A stretch of 64,000 nucleotides of DNA from Modestobacter sp. L9-4 (GCF_019112525.1 NZ_CP077800.1:3162001-3226000), one strand, 5' to 3'; counted from the first letter of the stretch, positions 42,747-52,923 are shown. Numbers and translations are program-made. The notes: generated from the sequence alone by a model not told the origin.

Positions 42747-43739
42747 TCAGCGGTGCAGCGAGGCCATGCCCGTGGGTGCGTACCGGTCGCCCGCGGCCAC
42801 GCCGACCGGGGCGGCCGCCTCGATGGAGGCCAGCTCCTCGGTCGTGAGCGTGATGTCGACGGCGGCCGCGTTCTCCTCCAGGTTGGCGATGCGCCGGGTG
42901 CCCGGGATCGGCACGACGTCCTCGCCCTGGGCCAGCACCCAGGCCAGCGCGAGCTGGCTGGGCGTGACGCCCTTGTCCTCCGCGATCGCCACGACCCGGT
43001 CGAGCACCTCGAGGTTCTTGGTGAAGTTCTCGCCCTGGAAGCGCGGGGAGGTGCGGCGGAAGTCGCCCTCCTCGAAGTCCTCGACCGAGCGGTACTTGCC
43101 GGAGAGGAAGCCGCGGCCCAGCGGGGAGTAGGGCACGAACCCGATGCCGAGCTCGCGGACGGTGGCCAGCACGCCGTTGTCCTCGACGTCCCGGGTGAAC
43201 AGCGACCACTCGGTCTGCACGGCGGTCAGCGGGTGCGTGGCGTGGGCGCGGCGGATGGTGTCCGGGGCGGCCTCGCTGATGCCGACGTAGCGCACCTTGC
43301 CCGCAGCGACCAGCTCGCCGAGGGCACCGAAGGTCTCCTCGACCGGGGTGTCGGGGTCGACGCGGTGCTGGTAGTAGAGGTCGATGACGTCGATGCCCAG
43401 CCGCTGGAGCGAGCCGTCGACGGACTTGCGGACGTACTCCGGACGGCCGTTGTTGCCGCCCGTGCGCACGCCGTCGTCGTCGAGCTCGTTGCCGAACTTG
43501 GTGGCCAGCACGATCTCGTCGCGGCGCTCGGCCAGCACGCCGGAGAGCAGCCGCTCGTTGGTCAGGGGGCCGTAGACGTCGGCGGTGTCGAGGAGGGTGA
43601 TGCCCAGGTCCAGGGCGCGGTGCAGGGTGGCGGTCGACTCGGCGTCGTCGAAGGCGCCGTACCAGGCGCTCATGCCCATGCAGCCCAGGCCCTGGGCGGA
43701 GACGGTGAGGCCCTGCTGTCCGAGTGTGCGGGTGTCCAT
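42747..43739 (-). CDS. aldo/keto reductase
   Basis: The 330-aa NADPH-dependent TIM-barrel oxidoreductase has the tetrad Asp/Tyr in [17 protein letters not shown] near residue 53, Lys in VLATKFG near residue 81 and His in [11 protein letters not shown] near residue 122. The C-terminal cofactor segment [18 protein letters not shown] is typical of AKR13-like enzymes. The substrate is unknown. ATG 43739 follows GGAGGAG, which lies inside a 7-bp hairpin. Confidence 0.92.
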   Translation of the reverse strand: MDTRTLGQQGLTVSAQGLGCMGMSAWYGAFDDAESTATLHRALDLGITLLDTADVYGPLTNERLLSGVLAERRDEIVLATKFGNELDDDGVRTGGNNGRPEYVRKSVDGSLQRLGIDVIDLYYQHRVDPDTPVEETFGALGELVAAGKVRYVGISEAAPDTIRRAHATHPLTAVQTEWSLFTRDVEDNGVLATVRELGIGFVPYSPLGRGFLSGKYRSVEDFEEGDFRRTSPRFQGENFTKNLEVLDRVVAIAEDKGVTPSQLALAWVLAQGEDVVPIPGTRRIANLEENAAAVDITLTTEELASIEAAAPVGVAAGDRYAPTGMASLHR

Positions 43740-43747
43740 GACCTGCT

Positions 43748-43767
43748 CCTCCCCGCCGCCGGGGAGG
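43748..43767. promoter_or_regulatory. hairpin covering the aldo/keto reductase ribosome site
   Basis: CCTCCCC and GGGGAGG pair with a 6-nt loop. On the minus strand the second arm contains the GGAGG ribosome site, so folding could reduce translation; it may also end the upstream transcript. Confidence 0.4.
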
Positions 43768-43778
43768 TGGCAAACCCG

Positions 43779-44639
43779 TCAGAGGGTGAGCTGCACCGTG
43801 AGCACCCCGGGGTCACCGGAGCCGTCGGCCCAGCCGCCCTCCGCCGTCCACTCCCAGCCGGCGTAGCGGATCGAGGCCAGCTGCAGCCGGGAGGCGTGCG
43901 CCACCGCCCAGCTCGCGGCCGGCCAGCCCTCCCCGGGCACGGTGATGCTCCCGCCGAGGTGGGCCTGCGCGGGGCCGGCCTCGCGGCGCAGCGCGTCGAC
44001 GACCACCGCGGTGCGCGGGTCGACCGCGCCGGAGGCCTCGTCGGGACGGTAGGTGCAGGTCAGCTGCCCCGGCTGGTCGGACAGCAGGGCCCCGGCGAGC
44101 GCCGTCGCCATCGGCTCCCACTGCTGGTACGCCTCGGGGAAGCCGCTGCGCTGCACCGCCTGGGCGACGTCGGTGAGCCGGCCGGTCTCCCAGTCGGGCA
44201 CCTCGACCAGGCCGTCGAGGAACTTCCCGGTGGCGTACACCGGGTCCTGCACCTGGGCCTCGGAGCCCCAGCCCTGCGACGGGCGCTGCTGGAACAGGCC
44301 GAGGGAGTCGCGGTCGCCGTGGTCGAGGTTGCGGATCCGGGACTCCTGCTGGGCGGTGGCCAGCGCGATCACCGTGGCCCGCGGCGGCAGGCCCCGCGAG
44401 CGGGCGACGGCGGCGATGGTGGCGGCGTTGGCGGCCTGCTCGGAGGACACCCGCACGTCGGAGCCGGCGACGGTGCACTCGGTGGACACGGCCGACGATC
44501 CTCCTCCGCCCACCGACACGACCACCACGGTGACCAGCACGGCCAGCAGCACCAGCAGCAGCCGGAGCGGCGCGGACCCGGGCGGGCGGGACGCCGGCCG
44601 GGCCGGTGGCCGTCGGCCCACGACCGTGCTGCCAGCCAC
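43779..44639 (-). CDS. membrane-anchored lysozyme-like protein
   Basis: The 286-aa protein has a cytoplasmic Arg/Pro-rich N-terminus, one membrane segment (about 25-43) and an extracytoplasmic domain. IALATAQQESRIRNLDHGDRDSLGLFQQRPSQGWG near residues 91-125 resembles lytic transglycosylase active sites, with Glu99 as candidate acid. A second domain of about 75 residues closes the protein and is unrecognised. Peptidoglycan cleavage is plausible but unproven. GTG 44639 lies 6 nt after a TACCAT box. Confidence 0.7.
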   Translation of the reverse strand: MAGSTVVGRRPPARPASRPPGSAPLRLLLVLLAVLVTVVVVSVGGGGSSAVSTECTVAGSDVRVSSEQAANAATIAAVARSRGLPPRATVIALATAQQESRIRNLDHGDRDSLGLFQQRPSQGWGSEAQVQDPVYATGKFLDGLVEVPDWETGRLTDVAQAVQRSGFPEAYQQWEPMATALAGALLSDQPGQLTCTYRPDEASGAVDPRTAVVVDALRREAGPAQAHLGGSITVPGEGWPAASWAVAHASRLQLASIRYAGWEWTAEGGWADGSGDPGVLTVQLTL

Positions 44640-44645
44640 TCGCCG

Positions 44646-44651
44646 ATGGTA
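44646..44651 (-). promoter_or_regulatory. -10 element of the lysozyme-like protein gene
   Basis: TACCAT on the minus strand is followed by 6 nt and GTG 44639. Confidence 0.45.
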
Positions 44652-44699
44652 AGGGGCCAGGGCCTGCCGACCGCGGACGACGGCGCCCGCGCGGCGGCG

Positions 44700-45686
44700 T
44701 CAGTTGGCGTGCAGTGCGGCGTTCAGGCTGCCCCAGTCGCCGTTGCGCGCCACGGCCTCCAGCGCCCCGGAGACCGAGTTGCGCCGGAACAGCAGCCCGT
44801 CGCGCCCGGACAGCTCGGCGGCCTTGACCACCGTGCCGTCGGGCAGGGCGACCTTGGACCCGGCGGTCACGTAGCAGCCGGCCTCCACCACGCAGCCGTC
44901 GCCCAGGGAGATCCCGATGCCGGAGTTCGCGCCGAGCAGCGTGCCCTCGCCGATCGAGACGACCTGCTTCCCGCCACCGGACAGCGTGCCCATGATCGAG
45001 GCGCCACCGCCCACGTCGGAGCCGGCGCCGACGACCACGCCGGCGCTGATCCGGCCCTCGACCATGGAGGCGCCCAGCGTCCCGGCGTTGTAGTTGACGA
45101 ACCCCTCGTGCATGACGGTGGTGCCCTCGGCCAGGTGCGCACCCAGCCGCACCCGGTCGGCGTCGGCGACCCGCACGCCGGAGGGGAGGACGTAGTCGAC
45201 CATCCGCGGGAACTTGTCCACGCCGAACACGGTCACCTGCCCGTGGGCGGCGCGCAGCAGGGCGCGGCGGGCGGGCGTGAGGTCGGTGCCGAGCACCGGG
45301 CCGGCGCTGGTCCAGGCCACGTTGGCCAGCAGCCCGAAGACGCCGTCCAGGTTCGTGCCGTGCGGGCGCACGAGCCGGTGCGAGAGCAGGTGCAGCCGCA
45401 GGTACACGTCGTGGGCGTCGACCGGGGGAGCCGAGAGGTCGGCGACGGTGGTGGCCACCGCGACCACCTGCACGCCGCGGGCGTCGTCGGTGCGCACCAG
45501 GCCGGAGTACTCGGGGCCGAGCAGGCCGGTCAGCTCCTCGACGCCGATCTGCTGGGTGCCGGTCTCGCCCTGGTCGGCGCTGCTGAGCGCAGGGGCGGGG
45601 AACCAGGTGTCCAGGACGGTGCCGTCTCCGGTCACGGTGGCCAGGCCCACACCGTTGGCGCCGGTGGTCTGCTCGCTGCTCGTCAC
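44700..45686 (-). CDS. dapD: tetrahydrodipicolinate N-succinyltransferase
   Basis: The 328-aa enzyme adds succinyl-CoA to tetrahydrodipicolinate in the DAP pathway. The C-terminal half is a left-handed beta helix of hexapeptide repeats ([25 protein letters not shown], then [25 protein letters not shown]). The N-terminal [28 protein letters not shown] is typical of actinobacterial DapD. GTG 45686 follows TAGCGT by 7 nt, a leaderless arrangement. It diverges from the Nudix and dapE genes. Confidence 0.95.
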   Translation of the reverse strand: MTSSEQTTGANGVGLATVTGDGTVLDTWFPAPALSSADQGETGTQQIGVEELTGLLGPEYSGLVRTDDARGVQVVAVATTVADLSAPPVDAHDVYLRLHLLSHRLVRPHGTNLDGVFGLLANVAWTSAGPVLGTDLTPARRALLRAAHGQVTVFGVDKFPRMVDYVLPSGVRVADADRVRLGAHLAEGTTVMHEGFVNYNAGTLGASMVEGRISAGVVVGAGSDVGGGASIMGTLSGGGKQVVSIGEGTLLGANSGIGISLGDGCVVEAGCYVTAGSKVALPDGTVVKAAELSGRDGLLFRRNSVSGALEAVARNGDWGSLNAALHAN

Positions 45687-45693
45687 GGCCCCC

Positions 45694-45699
45694 ACGCTA
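45694..45699 (-). promoter_or_regulatory. -10 element of dapD
   Basis: TAGCGT on the minus strand ends 7 nt before GTG 45686 and overlaps no coding sequence. Confidence 0.45.
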
Positions 45700-45708
45700 C
45701 CGAGCAGG

Positions 45709-46170
45709 TCAGGCCAGCAGGATCGCAGGCAGCGGCGTCCCGGCGGCCAGGAACGCCAGCACCTGGGCCTCCTGCGGCTGCACGGGGTGCGGCAGCGCGG
45801 TGAGCGGGAACCACTCCAGGCCGGCGTTCTTGCCCGGCTCGGCCACCCGCGGGTCGCCCGACCAGCGCCGCGCGGCGAAGAAGAAGTCCACCCGCTGCTC
45901 GATCTGCCCGGCACCCGGGGCGACCCGGTGGACGGCGGTCAGCGGCTGCAGGTCGGCCGGGTCGAGCTCGACGTCGGCCTCCTCCCGCACCTCGCGGACG
46001 GCGGCGGCGACGGCGGTCTCCTCGGCCTCGACGTGCCCGGCCAGGCTCGCCCAGTGCCCGTCCATGTAGCCGGTGCCCTGCCGCAGGTGCAGCAGCACCT
46101 CGGTGCCGCCGTCGGCGCCGTCGCGGAGGAGGAACACGTAGGACGACGGGATCAACAGGCTCCGGGGCAC
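45709..46170 (-). CDS. Nudix hydrolase
   Basis: The 153-aa protein has a complete Nudix box, [25 protein letters not shown] near residues 43-67, and a WASL segment before it. It should hydrolyse a nucleoside diphosphate derivative, substrate unknown. GTG 46170 is 6 nt after TACCGT. It ends 22 nt upstream of dapD on the same strand. Confidence 0.88.
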   Translation of the reverse strand: MPRSLLIPSSYVFLLRDGADGGTEVLLHLRQGTGYMDGHWASLAGHVEAEETAVAAAVREVREEADVELDPADLQPLTAVHRVAPGAGQIEQRVDFFFAARRWSGDPRVAEPGKNAGLEWFPLTALPHPVQPQEAQVLAFLAAGTPLPAILLA

Positions 46171-46176
46171 CGCACC

Positions 46177-46182
46177 ACGGTA
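46177..46182 (-). promoter_or_regulatory. -10 element of the Nudix gene
   Basis: TACCGT on the minus strand is followed by 6 nt and GTG 46170, the same sequence and spacing as at sdhC. Confidence 0.45.
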
Positions 46183-46203
46183 GGCGCCGGGCACAGCCCG
46201 TCC

Positions 46204-46261
46204 GGCCTGCCTGCAGGGACCCGCGCCGCGCGCAGCGTGGGGTGGGGGGCAGGCAGGTCCC
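46204..46261 (-). repeat. dispersed GGACC...GGCC hairpin repeat, copy C
   Basis: GGACCTGCCTGC (46260-46249, minus strand) pairs with GCAGGCAGGCC (46214-46204) apart from the bulged A. Unlike the other copies it sits between divergent genes (Nudix and dapE). Confidence 0.65.
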
Positions 46262-46266
46262 TTCAC

Positions 46267-46272
46267 TACGCT
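46267..46272 (+). promoter_or_regulatory. -10 element of dapE
   Basis: TACGCT ends 8 nt before GTG 46281. No ribosome site is visible. Confidence 0.4.
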
Positions 46273-46280
46273 CGGGCGTC

Positions 46281-47416
46281 GTGAGCCCCGACCAGCCGCT
46301 GCCCGCGCTCGACCTGACCGCCGACGTCCTGACCCTGACCCGCGCGCTGGTCGACGCCCCGTCGGTGTCGGGCACCGAGGGGCCGCTGGCCGACGCGGTG
46401 GAGGCGGCGCTGCGCGCCCTCGGCGGCCTGGAGGTGCTCCGGGTCGGCGACACCGTGCTGGCCCGCACGAACCTCGACCGCGACTCCCGGATCGTGCTGG
46501 CCGGGCACCTGGACACCGTGCCGATCGCGGACAACCTGCCCAGCCGGCTGGAGACCGTGGACGGCGAGGAGCGGCTCTACGGCTGCGGGACGTCGGACAT
46601 GAAGGCCGGCGACGCGGTCATGCTGCGGCTGGCCGGCCGCTTCGGCGTCCCCGGGGCCGAGCCCGCCCGCGACCTCACGTTCGTCTTCTACGACAACGAG
46701 GAGGTCGAGGCGGTGCGCAACGGCCTCGGCCGGGTGGCCCGGGAGCACCGCGGCTGGCTGTACGGCGACCTGGCGATCCTGATGGAGCCCACCGACGGCG
46801 CCATCGAGGGCGGCTGCCAGGGCACGCTGCGCGTGGTGCTGACTGTGCCGGGCAAGCGCGCTCACAGCGCCCGGTCGTGGCTCGGCGTCAACGCCGTCCA
46901 CGGTGCGGCCGGGGTGCTGGCCACCCTCGCCGCCTACGAGGCGCGCGAGGTCGACATCGACGGGCTGCGCTACCACGAGGGCCTCAACGCCGTGCGCATC
47001 GAGGGCGGGGTCGCCGGCAACGTCGTCCCCGACGAGTGCCGGGTGACGGTCAACTTCCGCTTCGCCCCCGACCGGGACGAGGACGACGCCGTGGCGCACG
47101 TGCGCGAGGTGTTCGCCGACGCGCTGGCCGCCGGGGTGACCTTCGAGGTCACCGACCTGTCCGGCGGCGCGCTGCCCGGGCTGGGCGAGCCGGCCGCCGC
47201 CGCGTTCCTGGCCGCCGTCGGGCAGCCGGCCCGGGCCAAGCTGGGCTGGACCGACGTCGCACGGTTCGCCGCCTTCGGCATCCCGGCGCTCAACTACGGC
47301 CCGGGCGAGCCGAACCTGGCGCACCAGGTCGGCGAGTACACCCGGGTGGACCGCCTGCAGCCGGCCGAGGACGCGCTGGTCGCCTACCTGACCGAGACCG
47401 ACACGGGGAGCAACGC

Positions 47417-47420
<4 letters not shown>
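46281..47420 (+). CDS. dapE: succinyl-diaminopimelate desuccinylase
   Basis: The 379-aa M20 metallohydrolase releases succinate from N-succinyl-LL-DAP. [14 protein letters not shown] near residue 70, [16 protein letters not shown] near residue 98, [17 protein letters not shown] near residue 135 and [16 protein letters not shown] near residue 165 carry the two-zinc ligands and catalytic Glu. The C-terminal [16 protein letters not shown] holds the last His. GTG 46281 is the leaderless choice after TACGCT. The stop overlaps the LOG gene start (ATGA). Confidence 0.95.
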
Positions 47421-48238
<818 letters not shown>

Positions 48239-48239
48239 C

Positions 48240-48641
48240 GTGGCCGGGCTGGTCTTCGTCCTCGGGCTGGTCGTCGTCGGCGGCCTGCTCTTCCTCGGCG
48301 CCTCGCTGCTGCTCGGCCGCGGCGAGAGCCAGCCCCCCGCGGTGCCGGGCCGCTCGCCGGTCGAGCTGCCTGACGACCGGCCGGTGGTCGCCGACGACCT
48401 CCGGGCGCTGCGCATCTCGGTGGCGTTCCGCGGCTACCGGATGACCGAGGTCGACTGGCTGCTGGACCAGCTCGGCCAGGTGCTCGACGAGCGCGACACC
48501 GAGCTCGCGCAGCTGCGGGCCCGCCTGGAGGATCACCGGGGGCAGCCGGCGGCGGCGGGAGCGCACGCCGCACGGCATCCTGTCGAGGAGCACGGCACCG
48601 ACGCGCACGACCCCGACGACGAAGGGCGGACCGGTGCCTGA
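48240..48641 (+). CDS. DivIVA-domain small membrane protein
   Basis: The 133-aa protein has one N-terminal membrane helix (about 3-25), then SVAFRGYRMTEVDWLLDQLGQVLDERDTEL, a short DivIVA-like lipid-binding/coiled-coil segment, and a His/Asp-rich tail. It probably sits at the membrane and may follow polar growth proteins. GTG 48240 is 1 nt after the LOG stop. The 3' end overlaps the next gene by 8 nt. Confidence 0.8.
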   Translation: MAGLVFVLGLVVVGGLLFLGASLLLGRGESQPPAVPGRSPVELPDDRPVVADDLRALRISVAFRGYRMTEVDWLLDQLGQVLDERDTELAQLRARLEDHRGQPAAAGAHAARHPVEEHGTDAHDPDDEGRTGA

Positions 48642-49095
48642 ACTGGTGCTGCAGGTGGACACGGAGGCCTCGCCGGAGCAGGCGTGGGCGGCGCTGGTCG
48701 ACTGGGACCGGCAGGGCGAGTGGATGCTGCTCACCGACGTGCGCGCCGGCGCCCAGGGCGGTCAGGGCGTGGGCGGTGAGCTGGCGGCGGTCACCGGGGT
48801 GAAGCTCCCGGGCCTGAAGCGGCTGGGCGTGCTGGACACCATGCTGATCACCCGCTGGGACGAACCCCGCCGGGTCGACGTGCGGCACACCGGCCGCGTC
48901 GTCCGCGGCACGGGCACCTTCGAGCTGCGTCCGCGCACCGGCGGTGGCTCGACCTTCGTCTGGACCGAGGGCCTGGACCTGCCGTTGGGCGTGCTCGGCC
49001 GGCTCGGCTGGCCGCTGGTGAAGCCGCTGTTCGCGGCCGGCGTCCAGCTGTCGCTGCGCCGCTTCGCCATCTACGCGGCGGCGTACCCGCACTGA
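48634..49095 (+). CDS. SRPBCC family protein
   Basis: The 153-aa protein matches the SRPBCC/polyketide cyclase-like ligand barrel: LVLQVDTEASPEQAWAALVDWDRQGEWM at the start and a long C-terminal helix LGWPLVKPLFAAGVQLSLRRFA. These bind hydrophobic ligands; the ligand is unknown. GTG 48634 overlaps the DivIVA-like gene by 8 nt. It converges with the CtaG gene, 4 nt apart. Confidence 0.85.
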   Translation: MPELVLQVDTEASPEQAWAALVDWDRQGEWMLLTDVRAGAQGGQGVGGELAAVTGVKLPGLKRLGVLDTMLITRWDEPRRVDVRHTGRVVRGTGTFELRPRTGGGSTFVWTEGLDLPLGVLGRLGWPLVKPLFAAGVQLSLRRFAIYAAAYPH

Positions 49096-49099
49096 GCCG

Positions 49100-49846
49100 T
49101 CAGGCCGGGACGGCGGCGAGCTCCGCCGAACGCACGGCGGCACGGGACACGTACCACTGCCGCCACAGCACCGCGGCGACCAGCAGGTGCACGACCGTGC
49201 CACCGTTGTACATCAGCTCCGCACCCTCCGCGGCGCGCGTCGTACCGGCCGGCGGGTGCGCGTACAGCGTCTTCGCGAGCACGTCGTGGGCGGCCGCGCC
49301 GGCCGCCAGCGCGACCGCCCGGGCGGCCACACCCCGCCGGTGCGGTGCTGGGTCCAGCGCGAGCACGGCGGCGGTGGCCAGCCAGCCGGTGAGCAGCACG
49401 TGCACCGAGACCAGCGCGTGCAGCCCGGGGGAGTGGACCATCGCGGTGAGCAGCCCGGTGCCGTAGAGCACCCACAGCCCGGCTGCGTTGAGCGCCACGG
49501 CGACGAACGGGTCGCCGAGCACCCGCAGCGGCGCGCTGCGCAGCACCCGGCTCAGCCGCCGGGCCCCGAGCAGCGGCAGCGTCCGCAGCGCCAGGGTGAC
49601 CGGCCGGGCGAGCACCAGCAGCAGCGGCGCGACCATGCCCAGCAGCAGGTGACCGGCCATGTGCGCGCGCAGGTCGCCGTGCGCGGTGGCCGGCGGCCCG
49701 GTCAGCGCGACGAGGACGCAGGCCAGCCCGCCGAGCCAGGCCACCGAGCGCCCGACCGGCCACCGCGCCCGGTCCCGCAGGACGGGCACCAGGTGGGCGG
49801 CGCCCAGGTACACCGCGGCCGCGAGGACGCAGGCCAGCACGGTCAC
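49100..49846 (-). CDS. cytochrome c oxidase assembly protein, CtaG family
   Basis: The 248-aa protein has about six to seven membrane helices and the Caa3_CtaG pattern: HGDLRAHMAGHLLLGMVAPLLLVLARPVTLALR near residue 55, and later ALVSVHVLLTGW and HPPAGT segments with histidines that could bind copper. It is thought to help insert copper into the terminal oxidase. GTG 49846 overlaps the DUF2243 stop (GTGA). Confidence 0.88.
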   Translation of the reverse strand: MTVLACVLAAAVYLGAAHLVPVLRDRARWPVGRSVAWLGGLACVLVALTGPPATAHGDLRAHMAGHLLLGMVAPLLLVLARPVTLALRTLPLLGARRLSRVLRSAPLRVLGDPFVAVALNAAGLWVLYGTGLLTAMVHSPGLHALVSVHVLLTGWLATAAVLALDPAPHRRGVAARAVALAAGAAAHDVLAKTLYAHPPAGTTRAAEGAELMYNGGTVVHLLVAAVLWRQWYVSRAAVRSAELAAVPA

Positions 49847-50307
49847 GCCGCAGCCCGCCCCCGGCGCAGCAGCAGGAGGACGCCGGCCAGCAGCACCAGC
49901 ACACCCGCGCCGGTCCAGGCCAGGTCGTAGCCGGTGAGGTCGACGCCGTAGCGCACCTGGTGCAGCCGCAGCAGCTTGTGCTGGACCACGCCGTCCCAGG
50001 TCTGGAACGCACCGGCGCCCACCAGCACCGCCCCCCACCAGGCGGCCGGGGCGAAGGCGGCCCGGCGGCGGACGTCGGCCAGCAGGGCCAGCCCGGCCAC
50101 CGTCGCCGACCAGGTGGCCGCGTGCAGCAGGCCGTCGGAGACCAGCCCGGCGGTGCTGGTGGACCGGTCGTAGAAGTGGTGCCAGTGCAGCAGCTGGTGG
50201 AACACGATCTCGTCGACCGCGCCGGCCGCGCCCAGCCCCAGCAGCAGCCCGGACACCAGCAGGCGCCGCCGGTCGGACGTCGGCCGGTCGTGCTGCGGTG
50301 CGGTCAC
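49843..50307 (-). CDS. DUF2243 membrane protein
   Basis: The 154-aa protein has four predicted membrane helices and His-rich elements GAVDEIVFHQLLHWHHFYD near residue 30, SDGLLHAATW and FQTWDGVVQHKLLRLHQVRYG. DUF2243 proteins commonly neighbour CtaG-type proteins, and the histidines could bind copper or haem; function is unproven. GTG 50307 starts the two-gene operon. Confidence 0.88.
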   Translation of the reverse strand: MTAPQHDRPTSDRRRLLVSGLLLGLGAAGAVDEIVFHQLLHWHHFYDRSTSTAGLVSDGLLHAATWSATVAGLALLADVRRRAAFAPAAWWGAVLVGAGAFQTWDGVVQHKLLRLHQVRYGVDLTGYDLAWTGAGVLVLLAGVLLLLRRGRAAA

Positions 50308-50431
50308 GAGGGCTCCGTCGTCGAGGTGCGGTGTCGTCCGGGGGTGGGGCCGGCCCAGTCTCGCTGCCCGCCGTCCCGGCGCGGGAAACCCGGCGCCATG
50401 ATGGCGCGGTGACGGGCGAGGGGGAGCGGGC

Positions 50432-51343
50432 GTGAGCCGGCGCGGGTGGGTGCTGTTCGTCGCGCTCTCGGTGATCTGGGGCGTGCCCTACCTGCTGATC
50501 AAGGTGGCGGTCGGGGAGTTCTCCCCGGTGGTCGTCGTGTTCGGGCGCTGCGTGATCGGCGCGGCCCTGCTGCTGCCGTGGACGCTCGCCCGCGGCCGGC
50601 TCGGCCCGGCGCTGCGGGCGCACTGGCGGGCGCTGCTGCTGTTCACCGTGCTGGAGATGACCGCCCCGTGGCTGCTGCTGTCGTGGGCGGAGACCGAGCT
50701 GTCCTCCTCGCTGACCGGGCTGCTGGTGGCCGGCGTGCCCTTCGTGGCCGCGCTGACCGCCCGGCTGGCGGGGGAGGAGGAGCGGCTGTCCCCGGTGCGG
50801 CTGGTCGGCATGGCGGTCGGGGTCGTCGGCATCGCCGTCCTGCTCGGCCTGGACGTCGGCGGCGCGCAGCTGGGGCCGCTGCTGGCCGTGGCGCTGGTCG
50901 TCGTCGGGTACGCGACCGCGCCGATGGTGATCAGCCGCCGGCTCTCCGACGTCCCGGGTGTGACCGCCAGCGCCTTCGCGCTGGTGGCGACCGCGGTGGT
51001 CTACGCGCCGTTCGCCGTCCCGCGGCTGGGTGCCGCGGTCCACGCCCCGGCCGGTGCCTGGGCGGCGCTCGTCGTGCTGGGCGTGGTGTGCACCGCGGCG
51101 GCGCTGGCGCTGTTCTTCGCCCTGATCCGCGAGGCCGGTCCGCAGCGGGCGCTGGTGATCACCTTCGTCAACCCGGCGGTCGCGGTGGGGCTCGGCGTCC
51201 TGCTGCTCGACGAGCCGTTCACGCTCGGGCTGGCGGTCGGGCTGCCGCTGGTGCTCCTCGGCTGCGTGCTGGCCACCCGCCGCAGCCCCGCCCCGGCGGG
51301 CACCGCGGACGAGGCCGCCGAGGTCCCGGCCGCCCGCCCGTGA
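50432..51343 (+). CDS. EamA/DMT family transporter
   Basis: The 303-aa protein has ten predicted membrane helices in two EamA halves; ALSVIWGVPYLLIKVAVGEFSPV near residue 10 and EAGPQRALVITFVNPAVAVGLGVLLLDEPF near residue 232 are typical. Such carriers export amino acids, nucleosides or drugs; substrate unknown. GTG 50432 follows GAGGGGGAGCGG. The peptidase-like gene overlaps its stop (GTGA). Confidence 0.9.
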   Translation: MSRRGWVLFVALSVIWGVPYLLIKVAVGEFSPVVVVFGRCVIGAALLLPWTLARGRLGPALRAHWRALLLFTVLEMTAPWLLLSWAETELSSSLTGLLVAGVPFVAALTARLAGEEERLSPVRLVGMAVGVVGIAVLLGLDVGGAQLGPLLAVALVVVGYATAPMVISRRLSDVPGVTASAFALVATAVVYAPFAVPRLGAAVHAPAGAWAALVVLGVVCTAAALALFFALIREAGPQRALVITFVNPAVAVGLGVLLLDEPFTLGLAVGLPLVLLGCVLATRRSPAPAGTADEAAEVPAARP

Positions 51344-52071
51344 CCGTCTTCCTCGTCGGCGGCGGCCCCGACACCGCCGGCCCCGGGCTGGTCGCGCCGT
51401 TCCTGGCCGAGGTCCGCGCGGCCGCCACCGGCCGGGCCCGGGTGGCGGTGCTGCTGTGCGGCCCGGCACACCGCACCTGGCGGCAGCTGCCCGCCGCCCG
51501 GCGGGTCCTGGCCGACGCCGCCGTGGACCTGCGGCCGGTGCACCTGCGGGCGGGGCGGCCGGTGCCCGCGGCCGCGCTCGCCGGGGTCGGCGGCGTCGTC
51601 GTCGGGGGCGGGGTGCCGGGTGCGTACCTGGCGTCCCTGGCGCCGGTGGCCGCCGAGGTGGCCGCCGCGGTCGCCGCCGGCACGCCCTATCTCGGCTTCT
51701 CCGCCGGCGCGATGGTCGCCGCGCGCACCGCGCTGCTCGGCGGGCACCGGTCGGGCGGGCGCGAGGTCTGCCCGGCGGGCTGGTCGGAGGGGCTGATGCC
51801 GGTGACGGTCGCCCCCGGGCTCGGCCTGGTCGGCTTCCCCGTCGACGCGCACACCGCCGCCGCCGGCACGCTGGGCCGCACGGTCGCCCTGGTCGACGCC
51901 GGCACGGCCCCGGTCGCCGCCGGGATCGACGAGGGCACCTGCCTGGCCCTCCCGGTCGGCGCGCAGGACCCCGCCGACGGCGTGGTCACCGGCTCGGGCG
52001 GCGTGTGGACCGTCCGCCGGGGCGGCGACGGGGCGGTGGTCACGGTCCGCTCCGGGCGGGACGCGGGCTAG
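51340..52071 (+). CDS. peptidase S51-like (cyanophycinase/GAT fold) protein
   Basis: The 243-aa protein has a class I amidotransferase-like fold of the S51 group. VFLVGGGPDTAGPGL opens it, GGVVVGGGVPGAYL lies mid-protein, and YLGFSAGAMVAARTALL near residue 117 holds the nucleophile Ser in a GFSAGA elbow, with GFPVDAHTAAAG later for the His. It may cleave Asp-containing peptides; identity of the substrate is open. GTG 51340 overlaps the transporter stop (GTGA). Confidence 0.82.
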   Translation: MTVFLVGGGPDTAGPGLVAPFLAEVRAAATGRARVAVLLCGPAHRTWRQLPAARRVLADAAVDLRPVHLRAGRPVPAAALAGVGGVVVGGGVPGAYLASLAPVAAEVAAAVAAGTPYLGFSAGAMVAARTALLGGHRSGGREVCPAGWSEGLMPVTVAPGLGLVGFPVDAHTAAAGTLGRTVALVDAGTAPVAAGIDEGTCLALPVGAQDPADGVVTGSGGVWTVRRGGDGAVVTVRSGRDAG

Positions 52072-52074
52072 CGT
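52069..52074 (+). promoter_or_regulatory. -10 element of tag
   Basis: TAGCGT overlaps the stop codon of the upstream gene and ends 7 nt before GTG 52082. Confidence 0.4.
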
Positions 52075-52081
52075 CCGGACC

Positions 52082-52642
52082 GTGGAGCTGATCCGGTGCG
52101 GCTGGGCGACCAGTGCCCCCGAGTACGTGGCCTACCACGACGAGGAGTGGGGGACCCCGCTGCACGGCGACGACGCCCTGTTCGAGCGGCTGACCCTGGA
52201 GGCGTTCCAGTCCGGGCTGTCCTGGATCACGATCCTGCGCAAGCGCCCGGCGTTCCGGGCCGCCTTCGCCGGGTTCGACGTCGCGGCGGTCGCGGCGTTC
52301 ACCGCCGCCGACGAGGCCCGGCTGATGGCCGACGCCGGCATCGTCCGGAACCGGGCCAAGGTGGCCGCCGCGCTCGGCAACGCCCGGGCCGCGCTGGAGC
52401 TCCCCGAGGGGCTGTCGGCGCTGCTGTGGTCGTTCGCGCCGACCACGCCCCGGCCCCGCCCGCGCACGCTCGCCGACGTCCCGGCGACCTCGCCGGAGTC
52501 GGTCGCGATGGCGAGGGAGCTCAAGCGTCGCGGGTTCGCCTTCGTGGGGCCGACCACCGCCCACGCCCTGATGCAGGCCACCGGGATGGTCGACGAGCAC
52601 GTCGCGGACTGCTTCCGGGCGGGCGCGACGGGCCGTTCCTGA
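52082..52642 (+). CDS. tag: DNA-3-methyladenine glycosylase I
   Basis: The 186-aa base-excision enzyme removes 3-methyladenine. CGWATSAPEYVAYHDEEWGTPLHGDDALFERLTLEAFQSGLSWITIL near the N-terminus is the family signature, with the recognition Glu and Trp. The C-terminal GFAFVGPTTAHALMQATGMVDEH holds a zinc-binding His; the first Cys pairs with it. GTG 52082. DUF3117 and pepA follow. Confidence 0.95.
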   Translation: MELIRCGWATSAPEYVAYHDEEWGTPLHGDDALFERLTLEAFQSGLSWITILRKRPAFRAAFAGFDVAAVAAFTAADEARLMADAGIVRNRAKVAAALGNARAALELPEGLSALLWSFAPTTPRPRPRTLADVPATSPESVAMARELKRRGFAFVGPTTAHALMQATGMVDEHVADCFRAGATGRS

Positions 52643-52755
52643 GGGGTGCGGTTGGTCGATCGGCGCGGATACGGGATCATGTGGGGGAGCTCTGCACGAA
52701 CAGTCGGCACACCACGGCCCAGCCGGACCGTGGGTGGCCGGTGAAGGAGGCACGC

Positions 52756-52923
52756 ATGGCGGCCATGAAGCCGCGTACGGGTGAAGGTCCCCTCGAGGTC
52801 ACCAAGGAGGGCCGCGGCCTGGTCATGCGCGTCCCGCTGGAGGGTGGCGGCCGACTGGTCGTCGAGCTGTCCCCCGACGAGGCGACCGCCCTCTCCGAGG
52901 CACTGACGGGCGCGACCAGCTGA
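52756..52923 (+). CDS. DUF3117 family protein
   Basis: The 55-aa protein reads MAAMKPRTGEGPLEVTKEGR and continues with VMRVPLEGGGRLVVELSPDEA, the highly conserved actinobacterial DUF3117 sequence (Rv1211 in M. tuberculosis). No function is known. ATG 52756 follows GAAGGAGG. The pepA frame overlaps its stop as CTGA. Confidence 0.95.
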   Translation: MAAMKPRTGEGPLEVTKEGRGLVMRVPLEGGGRLVVELSPDEATALSEALTGATS

